A stretch of 64,000 nt of DNA from Portulaca oleracea. Lineage: Eukaryota; Streptophyta; Magnoliopsida; Caryophyllales; Portulacaceae. The notes beneath the pieces are model-generated. The model saw only the letters and a program-made list of their open reading frames with translations. It was not told where the DNA came from and made no database searches. Positions 44,983-56,129 of this stretch are shown in pieces. The stretch covers positions 40,821,013-40,885,012 of the forward strand of contig CM055870.1 of assembly GCA_029582165.1 (NCBI GenBank). Reading direction: 5' to 3'. The position numbers were made by a program, and so were the translations under genes. Position 1 is the first letter of the stretch. Each line of letters begins with the position of its first letter.

Positions 44983-47900
44983 AACCAAAGGCGAATAACA
45001 AAATCGGGTGGTCGGTGGGAATCGAGAACCAAGGGATGCCAAAGAAACCGCCTCGTCAAAGAATAAACGCCGTAGAACTGGAGGACGAGTGTATGTGATG
45101 AGGAAGGATGAGCGAGAATGAAGCGGACGTCGTGACGGGTACCTTCTCTCTCCATCTCTACAATGTCTCTGTTTTATTTGATTCTGGTGCTAGTCATTCT
45201 TTTATTGGACGAGCTATAGTAGAGAAGGCTAAGATGAAACCCTCGGAGAATAGTAAGCCTATGTCGATAGCCCTACCCACCGGGGATACCATTAGTTGTG
45301 GAGAGTTATATGGGGGATGTCCTATAATGATAGCAGGTCAGGAATTTGAGGCAGACCTCTATATGTTTGATCTAATGGAGTTTGATGTTATTTTGGGGAT
45401 GGACTGGTTAGCAAAATATAGAGCTCAGATAGATTGCCACAAGCAAAAAGTGACCTTAGTAGGGCCGAACGGGAAGAATGTAGTGCATTGGAGTGATAGG
45501 CATCTTCAAGGTGTAAGGATTATCTCTGCCCTCAAGGCTCAGAAGTTGTTGGGCCAAGGTTGTGAAGGGTTTTTATGCAATGTAATTGACACCAAGGCGG
45601 AGGAGCCTACGATTGAGAGTATTCCGATAGTTCAGGATTTTCCTGATGTCTTTCCGGAGGAGATTCCGGGAATGCCCCCACTCAGGGAGGTGGATTTCTG
45701 CATCGATTTGGAGCCCAGGGCAGCACCTGTTTCAAAAGCCCCATATCGAATGGCGCCCGCAGAGCTAAAGGAATCAAGACCAGCTGATGAAAGGGGGTAC
45801 ATACGACCCAGCACGTCACCATGGGGAGCACCTGTACTGTTCGTGAAGAAGAAGGATGGTAGCATGAGGTTATGCATAGATTACCGGGAGTTGAACAAGA
45901 TTACCATAAAAAATCGGTACCCTCTACCTCGCATTGATGATCTCTTTGACCAGTTGCGGGGTGCAACAATGTTTTCGAAGATAGACCTGAGATCAGGATA
46001 TCACCAGCTAAGAATCCGAGAGGAGGACATCTCTAAACCGCGTTCCGAACTCGGTATGGTCATTACGAGTTCGTAGTAATGCCGCTTGGGCTCACAAATG
46101 CACCACCGCCATGGACTTATTAATGAACCGAGTGTTCAAGCCGTTTCTGGACAAGTTTGTGGTGGTGTTCATCGATGATATATTGGTGTACTCAGGAACA
46201 CGGGAGGAGCATGCGAACCACCTGAAAGAAGTGCTGACAACTTTGCGTAATAACGAGCTTTACGCGAAGTGTAAGAAATGTGAATTTTGGTTGGAGCGAG
46301 TAGCGTTCGTAGGACACGTGGTGTCTAAGGAAGGAGTAGCAGTGGACCCTCAAAAGGTGGAGGCTATCACCAAGTGGCCGACGCCGAAGAATGCCATTGA
46401 GGTTAGGAGTTTTCTGGGTTTTGCAGGCTATTATAGGAAATTTGTCCAAGATTTCTCGAAAATCGCCACCCCTTTGACCAATTTGACTCGGAAGTCAATC
46501 AAGTTCGCGTGGTCGGAAAAATGTGAGCAAGCATTTCAGGAGCTGAAGAAGAGACTTACCTCTATTCCTATTCTCTACCTCAAGGGAACGAAGGATTCAT
46601 TATCTACAGTGACGCATCACATGGTGGATTGGGTTGTGTGCTCATGCAGAATGGGAAAGTGATTGCGTATGCATCCAGACAACTGAAGACACATGAGAAG
46701 AACTACCCCACTCATGACCTGGAGTTGGCAGCAGTGGTTTTTGCACTTAAGATTTGGAGACACTACCTTTATGGGGTACACTGCGAGGTATTCACCGACC
46801 ATCAAAGCTTGAAGTACCTTTTCACACAAAAGGAGCTAAACCTTATGTAGACTCGATGGCTGGAATTTCTGAAGGACTATGATGTGAACTTTCAATATCA
46901 TCCCGGAAAGGCAAATGTAGTGGCTGATGCCCTGAGTAGAAGACCTTACCCTGCTGTGAACCACCTGATGATGATGCCGCACGAGCTGTTCGAGGAGTTT
47001 AGGAGGCTGGAAATTAACGTGGTGACAACTGGAAGGAAAGCTGTATTGAATGCCATGGAGTTGCAACCTACCCTCATGGAAGAGATCAAGAGGACTCAAG
47101 AGCTGGATCTGCAGCTTGTCAAGATACGGGAGGAGGTTTTGCAAGGGAAGGCCCCTGGTTTCGTGATTCACGAGGATGGTACATTACGGTTCCATAACCG
47201 CGTCTGTGTACCTAACATGGAGGAGTTAAAGAGGAAGATTTTAGAAGAAGGGCACTGTGCACCCAGGGGGAAATAAGCTTTACAAGGATCTGAAACAGAT
47301 GTTCTGGTGGAGTAATATGAAACAAGAAGTGGCGGACTTTGTGACGAAATGCCTCACTTGCCAACGGGTCAAGGCAGAACATCAACGACCTGCCGGACTT
47401 CTGCAGCCACTAGACGTTCCCGAATGGAAGTGGGACTCGATATCAATGGACTTCGTAGTGGGTCTGCCAAGGACCAGGCGGAAACACAATACAATATGGG
47501 TAATTGTGGATCGATTAACCAAGTCGGCTCATTTTCTAGCCATCGCCAACAATCGGTCCTGGACCAGCTAGCTCAAGCCTATGTAAGAGAGATAGTAAGA
47601 CTACATGGAGTCCCCAGTTCTATAGTCTCGGACAGAGATACCAGATTCCAGTCTGGATTTTGGAAGAAGTTGCAAGAGGCGTTTGGTACCAAACTTAAGT
47701 TTAGCACCGCTTTCCACCCAGCTACTGATGGGCAGACTGAGAGGACTATCCAAACCCTTGAAGATATGCTGCGAGCATGCGCATTAGATTTCAAAGACCC
47801 GTGGGATGACGAGTTGACTCTCATTGAGTTCTCCTACAACAACAGTTATCATGCTAGTATTGGGATGTCACTATTCGAAGCTTTATATGGGAGGAGATGT

Positions 47901-48488
47901 AGGACTCCCCTTTGTTGGCAGGACATCGATGAAGCTCTAACGATAGGACCGGACCTAATACAGGCCACTACTCAGAAGGTTCGAACCATTCAAGATAAAA
48001 TGAAGGCAGCACAAAGTCGACAAAAGAGCTATGCTGACAGGAGGAGGAGACCTTTGGAGTTCGAAGTAGGAGAATATGTGTTTTTACGGGTTTCACCCAC
48101 GAAAGGAGTTATGAGATTCGGTCAGTCGGGGAAGTTGACACCAAGGTTTAACGGGCCATATCCAATCTTGGAACGCATCGGAGAGGTTGCCTACAAGTTG
48201 CAACTGCCAGGAGAACTTCCAAGAGTGCACAATGTCTTCCATGTGTCACAACTCAGGAAATATGTTCCAGACCCAACTCATGTGATTGATCCTGAGCCGC
48301 TTCAGCTACAAGAAGATCTGAGCTATGAAGAGCAGCCACTGGAAATTTTGGATCGTAGGGAAAAACAACTTCGAAGGAAAGTGGTCCCCTTGGTGAAAGT
48401 GCGATGGGCAAATCATGCCACAACGGAAGCAACCTGGGAAACGGAAGAAGAGATGAGAACGAAATACCCTCATCTGTTTCACTCTTAA
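44983..48488 (+). pseudogene. pol, unit 1 (protease, RT, RNase H, integrase, chromodomain-like tail)
   Basis: Protease with [10 protein letters not shown] (about 45178) and the VILGMDWL motif. RT with [31 protein letters not shown] and [11 protein letters not shown] (about 46165). RNase H with the shortened DASH region, [20 protein letters not shown] and DHQSLKY. Integrase has its HHCC side damaged (GHCAPRGK, 13-bp deletion near 47255); the core acidic residues in [18 protein letters not shown] and TDGQTERTI are present. The end YPHLFHS* follows PLVKVRWANH..ATWE, a chromodomain-like fold. Breaks: degraded junction 44985-45110; deletion 45775-45795; frameshifts near 46040, 46105, 46570 and 47545; TAG at 46848. 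Not functional. Confidence 0.88.
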
Positions 48489-48640
48489 AGGTACGTCAAG
48501 TTTCGAGGACGAAACTTCTTTTAAGGAGGTAATGATGTAAAACCTCGAGTTTTAGGGAGAACGGAACCGTTAGGATTGTTCTGAACCGTTAGGCTTAAGT
48601 TTAAGTTTTGAGGACGAAACTTCTTTTAAGGAGGTAATGA
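48489..48640 (+). other. 3' end of internal region with duplicated polypurine tract
   Basis: GAGGACGAAACTTCTTTTAA followed by GGAGGTAATGATGTAAAAC occurs twice, 105 bp apart. The first copy is followed by CTCGAGTTTTAGGG, the second (TG at 48641) by the true LTR sequence CCCGAAAAATCC. Only the second start matches LTR1. The same arrangement is found at 59900-60051. Confidence 0.75.
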
Positions 48641-51600
48641 TGTAAAACCCCGAAAAATCCAAAGATGTTGACCATGACGTCGTTAGTAAATTAGGTTTGA
48701 CTTTGTTATTTATTATTCGTTTGTGTTTATTTTTGCTAACACTTGAGCTCGTAGGATCGTGAGAGACTAACAAGGGTATATCGGTAATTTCGTGGGTTTA
48801 GTATTATTAGTTTTACTCTATTTTAGTATTAATATTAATATTATTGTGTTATATGATTAATTATGTGAATATTAATTGCTATGTGATTACTATTAATATT
48901 ATTATTAGTATTATTATTAGTTTGTTTTTAGAAAAATCAGATTTTAATTGTTTTAGTGTTGGGTTGGGCTAGGAGTAAGAATAGACTAATTGGGCCATAA
49001 TTATGTGTTAGTATAAAAACCCCTCCCTCTCTCCCTAAAACCCTAATAACAACCAAACCCTAACCCTACACCCCTCTCTTCCTCTCTCTCTCTCCTCCTC
49101 GTTCACTGGCCAACCACCGGGCCGCACTGCTGCCGACACCACCGGCAGCCACCGCAACCACCATCACCGTTCTCTTTTTCTCCTTCTCTCTCTCTCGAGC
49201 TCTCTTTCTCGCCTCCTTCGCTCGATCGCCGCCACCACCGACGCACCGCTGCTGCCTCCCGCCTGTGCTACCGACTCCGCCGCCACGCAACACTTGTCGC
49301 CACGGCGACCCACCGACCGAAAAGACGCGTAGTTAGGGGAAGTTGCTGCTGTCCGAAGCCCAGCGACCACCTCCGACGAGTATCCACGCCTGACCGTCGA
49401 CGTGCACTGCCATGCCCTCGCCTGCTATCGTCGCCTCTGACCGCTGTCCCTACCGCCGTCGCACCCCCAGTCGCCGGAAAGAAACCGTGCCCTAAATCCT
49501 AACGTAAAACCCTATTATTTCTTTCTTTGAAACTTTTCTTTTTCTTTCTTTGTTTTTGATTATTATCATTATTATTGTATTATTATTACTGTTTCTTTTA
49601 TTAAATCTTGTAATTTGGGTAATTAAGGGTGTAAAATTGTTAAGTTGTTGTTTGTAACTAATTTGTTCTTGTATTGTTTTTATTTACATGTAATTTGTCT
49701 AATTCTTTATATGTAATCTTTATGTTCTAAATTGGTGTATTAGGGTTTGTAATAATTGTGGTGAAATTATTAATGTTCAATTGGTTGATATACTTTGTTT
49801 TCTTGTTAATCATGTTTAGGGTTTTTTGATAACAATATTATTGTATGCACGAATTCTTAAAGTTTGACTATTTAGATTAATTCTCGAATCGTTATGTTCT
49901 TTATTTCAATCATGCTTAAGGTTAGTCTTGTTAATAAGTTAGGTTGATTGAATTACTAAAGTTCGATTCTTGTTTATTAATTCTTGGTTCTTGATTAAAT
50001 CTTGTAAAAGAGATTAGTAGTTCAAATACTATATGTACTTTATTTTTTATTCACATGTTCTTTAAGTTCTTTCTTGAATCTTGATTAAGAAATTCGTATT
50101 TTATAATTACCCATGTTGTGATTCATATAGGTCAAGCATGATTAGGGTGTTTGGTTATCAAAGTTTTATCTTTGTTTTATTAAGCAAGTAATGACATGTT
50201 TCTTTGGGTTGTGATATGTTATGTCATGATTAATGTTGTGCGTAATCAAGTTAAATTGATTAAAGTTGGTTCTAGTAAGTTTTAATTATAGATATTATGA
50301 AATATGGACCTTGGGATGGGTTAGGTTGAAGACTTTTAACCTTAGTCACTGTTTTAGGCCCAAATTAGAACCCCGGGACCGAATGGTGAAAGTTAGAACC
50401 GAATTTATAATTTTAAATAAGAACCGGGATGGGGACAGTTTCGTTAGTGTCTAAAGATCGGCTCACCACGGTCAGTGTAGTTGTCTTTTGATCAAACCCT
50501 TTGAACTGGAGGTTCCCTTAGATGTTAGCTTTAATAGGAATTTTAGTGACCGGACTTTGGAATTTTATAATTCGAGTTATACCCCGATTACCAGACCTAG
50601 GTCAGATCTGGACAGTTTAGGAAGATGACGGTTTTTGAGGATCTTAAAGCGTGTGTTGGGTCTCGAGTTCACTTAAGAGTTTTAGTAGACATCACGAGGT
50701 TTTCGAAAAGTCCAAAACCAGACCCATAGGAAGTCGGGAAGTCCAGTTACGACCCTTTTTATGTGGATGCTGTTAGGTCTCGAGTTTTGTTATGTGAAAT
50801 TGTTAATGAATGTGTTGTTGATTGAAAAGTTTTATTTGGTACTATTATGCGATTACTTGGAATGTCTTAGGTAATTTAAAGTGTAAATTCATGATTGATA
50901 GGAATCTATAGGGTTTCTAGGGGAGGGTTAGTTAGAAGGTAGTTAATACTAACTTCGAAGAGCGCGTTTTGATTAGAATAATTATTCTATTTTAGGCCCA
51001 AGCTAACTCGCGTCGTTAGTGAGCTCAAGTGTGTTCGTTTTGCTGTGAAGTGAAACTAACCAGGTAATGTCTATGCTCTAATCCCCACTGGGATGCTCTT
51101 TAAATGTGTTTTAATGTTTTCTAATCTGTTTTGAGAATTGCATCCCGAAAGGGGACTTTTGTTGAAATGTGACCATCTATTTTGGATAACTGTTTGTATT
51201 TGTTGTGTTGATTTAAGAGTTGAGAAATTGTGATGGTCTTTTATAAGTAGTTTTGTTACTAGTTTTGATAACCTGGGTTGGGTTTGACTTGAGAGTTGTG
51301 AGCTGAGTTTGAATAATATACTAATAACTCAAGTGAAACATTAAGCGGGTTTGTTCTTTGATGCCTTTGGTAGGCGGTTACTTTAATGCCTTTGGTAGGC
51401 GGTTACTTTGATGCCTTTGGTAGGCGATTTTTGATGTCTTTGGTAGGCGATTATTGATGCCTTTGGTAGGCGATTATTATATTTATGCCTTTGGTAGGCG
51501 GTTATCTTTGATGCCTTTGGTAGGCGAATGTTTGATGCCTTTGGTAGGCGATGTTACTTTATGGGATTTGATATCCCGCCCGCATAATAAAATATGAATT

Positions 51601-52055
51601 GGTTGGGTTGAGGAAAACAGTTGTAAGGGTTAAAGGTTTGTGAAATGGTTTGACTCGTTCCCTCTCCCTCAAATGAATTGAAATGAGCTTAACTTGTTTT
51701 TAACGTTAGGGGTAGACATTATTGAGATTTCCCCCTCATTTTTGAAATGTTTTGTTTTCAGATGATGATCAATATGCTGGGGACGGGAATTAGAAGTGAG
51801 GACGACATGTCTAGAAGTCGTTAATTTTGTTATGCTTCTTTTTGAAAGATTTGAAGTTAGTTTGAGGTTTATTTCTAAGTATGAGTTTGTTAGTTGGTTG
51901 CCGTTGACAGACAATCGTTGTTTCCCTTCTTGCCTTGTATTCCTTCGGGGATACGGCAGTGACGCCCAATAAGAGTTTGAGTCTTCCGCTAAATTTTGTC
52001 TGTTAACGTTAGTTTGACTTTGACTTTTTGATAATTGAATTTCCGGGGCGTTACA
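48641..52055 (+). repeat. LTR2 of the chromovirus array, 3415 bp
   Basis: Nearly identical to LTR3 and slightly more distant from LTR1. TATA box at 49012-49018, GC-rich block 49090-49490, minisatellite 51358-51551. Confidence 0.92.
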
Positions 52056-52058
52056 GAA

Positions 52059-52070
52059 TGGTATCATAGC
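52059..52070 (+). other. Primer binding site, unit 2, variant
   Basis: TGGTATCATAGC: one base differs from the canonical TGGTATCAGAGC of unit 1. Unit 3 has the same change (63490-63501). Confidence 0.8.
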
Positions 52071-52237
52071 TCTGGGTTGCGGCCTAGTAGCTCCCCAGAG
52101 TCCTTTAGGTTTAGTTGGACCCTAGGAAGTTACGTCGGAGTGATGAGCGTAGGATGGGAAGAAGGTTTATGCTTTCCTATTATCACGTGATTATGTCTTT
52201 AATTTCGTATGTTGCTAATATGTTCTAACCCTGTAGG

Positions 52238-52906
52238 ATGGCTCAACGCATACACTGTTATCATCACCCCACGCCGTGTTTTCACCGTTATACTCCCGTT
52301 CCCCCCAAGGAGAAATTGGGAACTCATATGATAAACTTCTACGACGAGATTGACAAGTACACCAAAGGCGTTCCGAACTCTTGCCTTCGTGGTAACGATG
52401 AGAGTCAGGGGAACGCATTTTTGCTCACGCTTCGGGACGACCCTCGGTGGGGCCATACTGTACCATTATTGCTACCACCCCCTCTCCCGGTCGAGGAGTA
52501 TCCCCACCCGTGTTGTTGCTGTAAGAGGTACCGAGTGGGGTCAGAGCACCGAATTCCTGAAGTCTTCGATGAGATTGCCAGGATTTGGAAGCGTGATGTG
52601 GAAGAAGTTCAAGTGAACCCAGCCCCAGCACCTGTCATGGACATGGATCCCGAGGGTGACCTAGAGGAAGATCCAGAGGAGGATTCTGTGGAGGATTCCG
52701 TGGAGGATTCTGAGCCCGAGGTGACCTCTGGAGTTACAGTTGCACCTGCAGATGAGCTTGAACAGGAGACCGAACCCGAGGATGAGGTTATGGTGGACTG
52801 GGAGACAGGAGAAGACCCCGAAGAGAACTCGGGGGATGAGTCTAATGATCCAGATTGGACTCCGATCGCAGCTAGGAAGAACCCTCTGTGTAGGAGGATC
52901 ATATGA
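52238..52906 (+). CDS. ORF-X, intact extra ORF upstream of gag, unit 2 (222 aa, unknown)
   Basis: Not recognised. It lies between the primer site (168 bp upstream) and gag (407 bp downstream) on the same strand. The N-terminal half has clustered Cys and His (HCYHHPTPCFH at residues 6-16, CCCC at 92-95) and a predicted globular stretch (TLRDDPRWGHTVPLLLP, residues 64-80; VFDEIARIWKRDVEEVQ, 109-125). Residues 130-205 are extremely acidic and Pro-rich, with a short repeat SVEDSVEDSEPE. The end is basic (AARKNPLCRRII). There is no signal peptide or membrane segment. The bases before the ATG, CTAACCCTGTAG/GATGG, look like a splice acceptor. Unit 1 differs by one nonsense codon. It could be an accessory protein of the element or a relic of a captured gene; an RNA- or metal-binding role is speculation. 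Confidence 0.65.
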   Translation: MAQRIHCYHHPTPCFHRYTPVPPKEKLGTHMINFYDEIDKYTKGVPNSCLRGNDESQGNAFLLTLRDDPRWGHTVPLLLPPPLPVEEYPHPCCCCKRYRVGSEHRIPEVFDEIARIWKRDVEEVQVNPAPAPVMDMDPEGDLEEDPEEDSVEDSVEDSEPEVTSGVTVAPADELEQETEPEDEVMVDWETGEDPEENSGDESNDPDWTPIAARKNPLCRRII

Positions 52907-53312
52907 GTGGGACAGTAATAGTAGTATTAGGATTGGTTGCTGTAACTTATTTATGCATGGTTAGTTTGATTGTGATATGTCCCTAAGTGTGGTGTGCTGT
53001 TTCTTTGCGTGATAACCACAATATAGGGGATAGATTTACATACTACGACGCTGGTGTGCAAGTATTATAAGTAATAGTCTTGATTTTAGAGGTGATAGTA
53101 TATATCTTCTTGTTTCTTTTTAAATGATGCGCGATGAAAGAGCATGTGGAATATGATGCTATTACCTGGGCTTATCTGTTGAAGTATGTTGCAGTTTTGT
53201 ATCTGCTTAGAACTTTTATGAGATAGCTGGATTGAATAGTCCCTCCTTAGAATTGGTGATTTACGCTGTAAGATTAAACCCTAAGTAGTCTAAATCGACC
53301 CTTTGAACAAGG

Positions 53313-54448
53313 ATGTCGGACATGAACGGTTCTCAACCCAACCACGGCAATCGGGAGCGCCCGCAAGTTGCAGCCGAACAGCGCCCTCAAACCGCGATCG
53401 AATCGCGCCTTCTTTCCTCACCGATATCGTGGCCGAGTACAACAAAGACCAGGGAATGACCTTGCTAGCCTACTGATGATTGAGATGCTTAACAAGCACG
53501 AGGATCTACTGAAGAGGGTGGTGGATCGACAAGGAGGAGAAAGGGAAAATGATCCCTCCGCTCTTCTCCAAAGGTTCAATAGCTTTAACCCGCCCGCTTA
53601 TACAGGGGTAGCTGACCCCAAAGTCTTTGAAGATTGGGTTAGGGAGATTGAAAAGATCTTCGACACAACTCGTTGTCCCGAGGAGCTACGGGTGGATTTT
53701 GCTGCATACCACCTGAAGGAGGAGGCCGATCTATGATGGGCCAGTGTAAAGGAGATACGAACCGAAACGGGTTTTGATTGGAACCATTTTAAGGTTGTGC
53801 TGAAAGATCGGTTCTATCCTATGTCCCTTCAAAAGACGAAGGAAAAGGAATTCATAGATTTACGCCTAGGAGAGTGAAGCATACTCGCTTACTCTACTAA
53901 GTTCACCGAACTATCTTGGTTTGCACCTGCCCTTGTGTCTAGTGAGCAATTGAGGATGGATCGTTTCTGGGATGGATTGAACTGCAAGATTCAGGATCGT
54001 ATGTCATCACGTGACTTCACTTCCTACCAGAGCATGCTTAATGTTGCTCCCACCGTGGAGAGAGTAATGCACGATATGGAACGACAACTTGGCATACAGG
54101 GGCATAAGAGGAAAGAGCAACCCCGTTTCAACCCACCTCAACCCTACCAAGAGAAGAGGTTCCGCCCTAATAATTGGCAGGGAAATCAGTCTTCGGGGCG
54201 TAGGCCACCGTATGTCCCGATATGCAAGGTCTGTGGACGACCGGGCCATTACCCTCGGATCAGAAGTAAGAAATATGCGAGGAGGATGCTTTAACTGTGG
54301 AAGTCTCCAACATCATGTACGCCAGTGCCCTAAACAGCCTTCGGGGGGCCATAATGGTGGAAACAATGGAAATGGCGGGAACAATGGAAACAATTGGAAT
54401 CGGAGAGCCCCGCAGTCAACATATCAAAATCGGGGAGGCTATAATTGA
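53313..54448 (+). pseudogene. gag, unit 2
   Basis: Same start (MSDMNGSQ) as unit 1. A patch at 53395-53450 shifts the frame. Trp becomes TGA at 53734-53736, and GAGTGA at about 53873 adds another stop. The region after 53935 is open, with the RMDRFWDGLNCKIQDRM segment. The first zinc knuckle is damaged (CGRPGHYPRIRSKKYA instead of PRDC), the second is intact (CFNCGSLQHHVRQC). The frame ends at the TGA 54446-54448. Confidence 0.8.
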
Positions 54449-56129
54449 AACCAAAGGCCGCAACAACAAAACCGGGGTGGTCCCGGTGGGAATCAGAACA
54501 ACCAAGGGATGCCAGCAAACCCGCCTCGTCAGCAGCAACAAACGCCGCGTAACGCTGGAGGACGAGTGTATGTGATGAGGAAGGATGAGGCTGAGAATGA
54601 AGCGACGCCGCGACGGGTACCTTCTCTCTCCATCTCTACAATGTCTCTGTTTTATTTGATTCTGGTGCTAGTCATTCTTTTATTGGACGAGCTATAGTAG
54701 AGAAGGCTAAGATGAAACCCTCGGAGAATAGTAAGCCTATGTCGATAGCCCTACCCACCGGGGATACCATTAGTTGTGGAGAGTTATATGGGGGATGTCC
54801 TATAATGATAGCAGGTCAGGAATTTGAGGCAGACCTCTATATGTTTGATCTAATGGAGTTTGATGTTATTTTGGGGATGGACTGGTTAGCAAAATATAGA
54901 GCTCAGATAGATTGCCAAGCAAAAAGTGACCTTAGTAGGTAGAACGGGAAGAATGTAGTGCATTGGAGTGATAGGCATCTTCAAGGTGTAAGGATTATCT
55001 CGCCTCAAGGCTCGTGGTTGTTGGGCCAAGGTTGTGAAGGGTTTTTATGCAATGTAATTGACACGGCGGAGGAGCCTACGATTGAGAGTATTCCGATAGT
55101 TCAGATTTTCTGATGTCTTTCGGAGGAGATTCCGGAATGCCCCACTGTGGAGGTGGATTTACGCATCGATTTGGAGCCTGGCAAAGACTGTTTCAAAAGC
55201 CCCATATCGAATGGCGCCCGCAGAGCTAAAGGAATTGAAGACCCAGTTGGATGAGCTGCTAGAAAAGGGGTACAAACGACCCAACACGTCACCATGGGGA
55301 GCACCTGTACTGTTCGTGAAGAAGAAGGATGGTAGCATGAGGTTATGCATAGATTACCGGGAGTTGAACAAGATTACCATAAAAAATAGGTACTTCTCGT
55401 ATTGATGATCTTTGACGACCAAGGGTGCAACAATGTTTTCAAGATAGACACGAGATCGTGATATCACCAGCTAAGAATCCGAGAGGAGGACATCTCTAAA
55501 ACCGCCTTCCGAACTCGATATGGTCATTACGAGTTCGTAGTAATGCCGTTTGGGCTCACAAATGCACCAGCCGCTTTCATGGACTTATTAATGAACCGAG
55601 TGTTCAAGCCGTTTCTTGACAAGTTTGTGGTGGTGTTCATCGATGATATATTGGTGTACTCAGGAACACGGGAGGAGCATGCGAACCACCTGAAAGAAGT
55701 GCTGACAACTTTGCGTAATAACGAGCTTTACGCGAAGTTTAAGAAATGTGAATTTTGGTTGGAGCGAGTAGCGTTCGTAGGACACGTGGTGTCTAAGGAA
55801 GGAGTAGCAGTGGACCCTCAAAAGGTTGAGGCTATCAGCAAGTGGCCGACGCCGAAGAATGCCACTGAGGTTAGGAGTTTTCTGGGTTTTGCAGGCTATT
55901 ATAGGAAATTTGTCCAAGATTTCTCGAAAATCGCCACCCCTTTGACCAATTTGACTCGGAAGTCAATCAAGTTCGCGTGGTCGGAAAAATGTGAGCAAGC
56001 ATTTCAGGAGCTGAAGAAGAGACTTACCTCGGCCCCTATTCTCTCTCTACCTCAAGGGAACGAAGGATTCATTATCTACAGTGACGCATCACATAGTGGA
56101 TTGGGTTGTGTGCTCATGCAAGGTCCCGA
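54221..56129 (+). repeat. First unit of a 1909-bp internal duplication
   Basis: TATGCAAGGTCTGTGGACGA occurs at 54221 and again at 56130, an offset of 1909 bp, and the following sequence (knuckles, protease, RT) is repeated. The junction reads ATGCAAGGTCCCGATATGCA, so ATGCAAGGTC is present on both sides of the join. Confidence 0.85.
54449..56129 (+). pseudogene. pol, unit 2, first (truncated) copy: protease and RT
   Basis: This is the first copy of a 1.9-kb internal duplication. It covers the protease (broken by small deletions at 54600 and 54940-55190) and the RT. The RT fingers [12 protein letters not shown] are present, the palm region is shifted near 55390-55500, then [11 protein letters not shown] is intact in a 210-codon frame (55543-56175). 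It ends abruptly inside RNase H at SGLGCVLMQ, where the sequence jumps back to the gag zinc-knuckle region. Confidence 0.8.
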
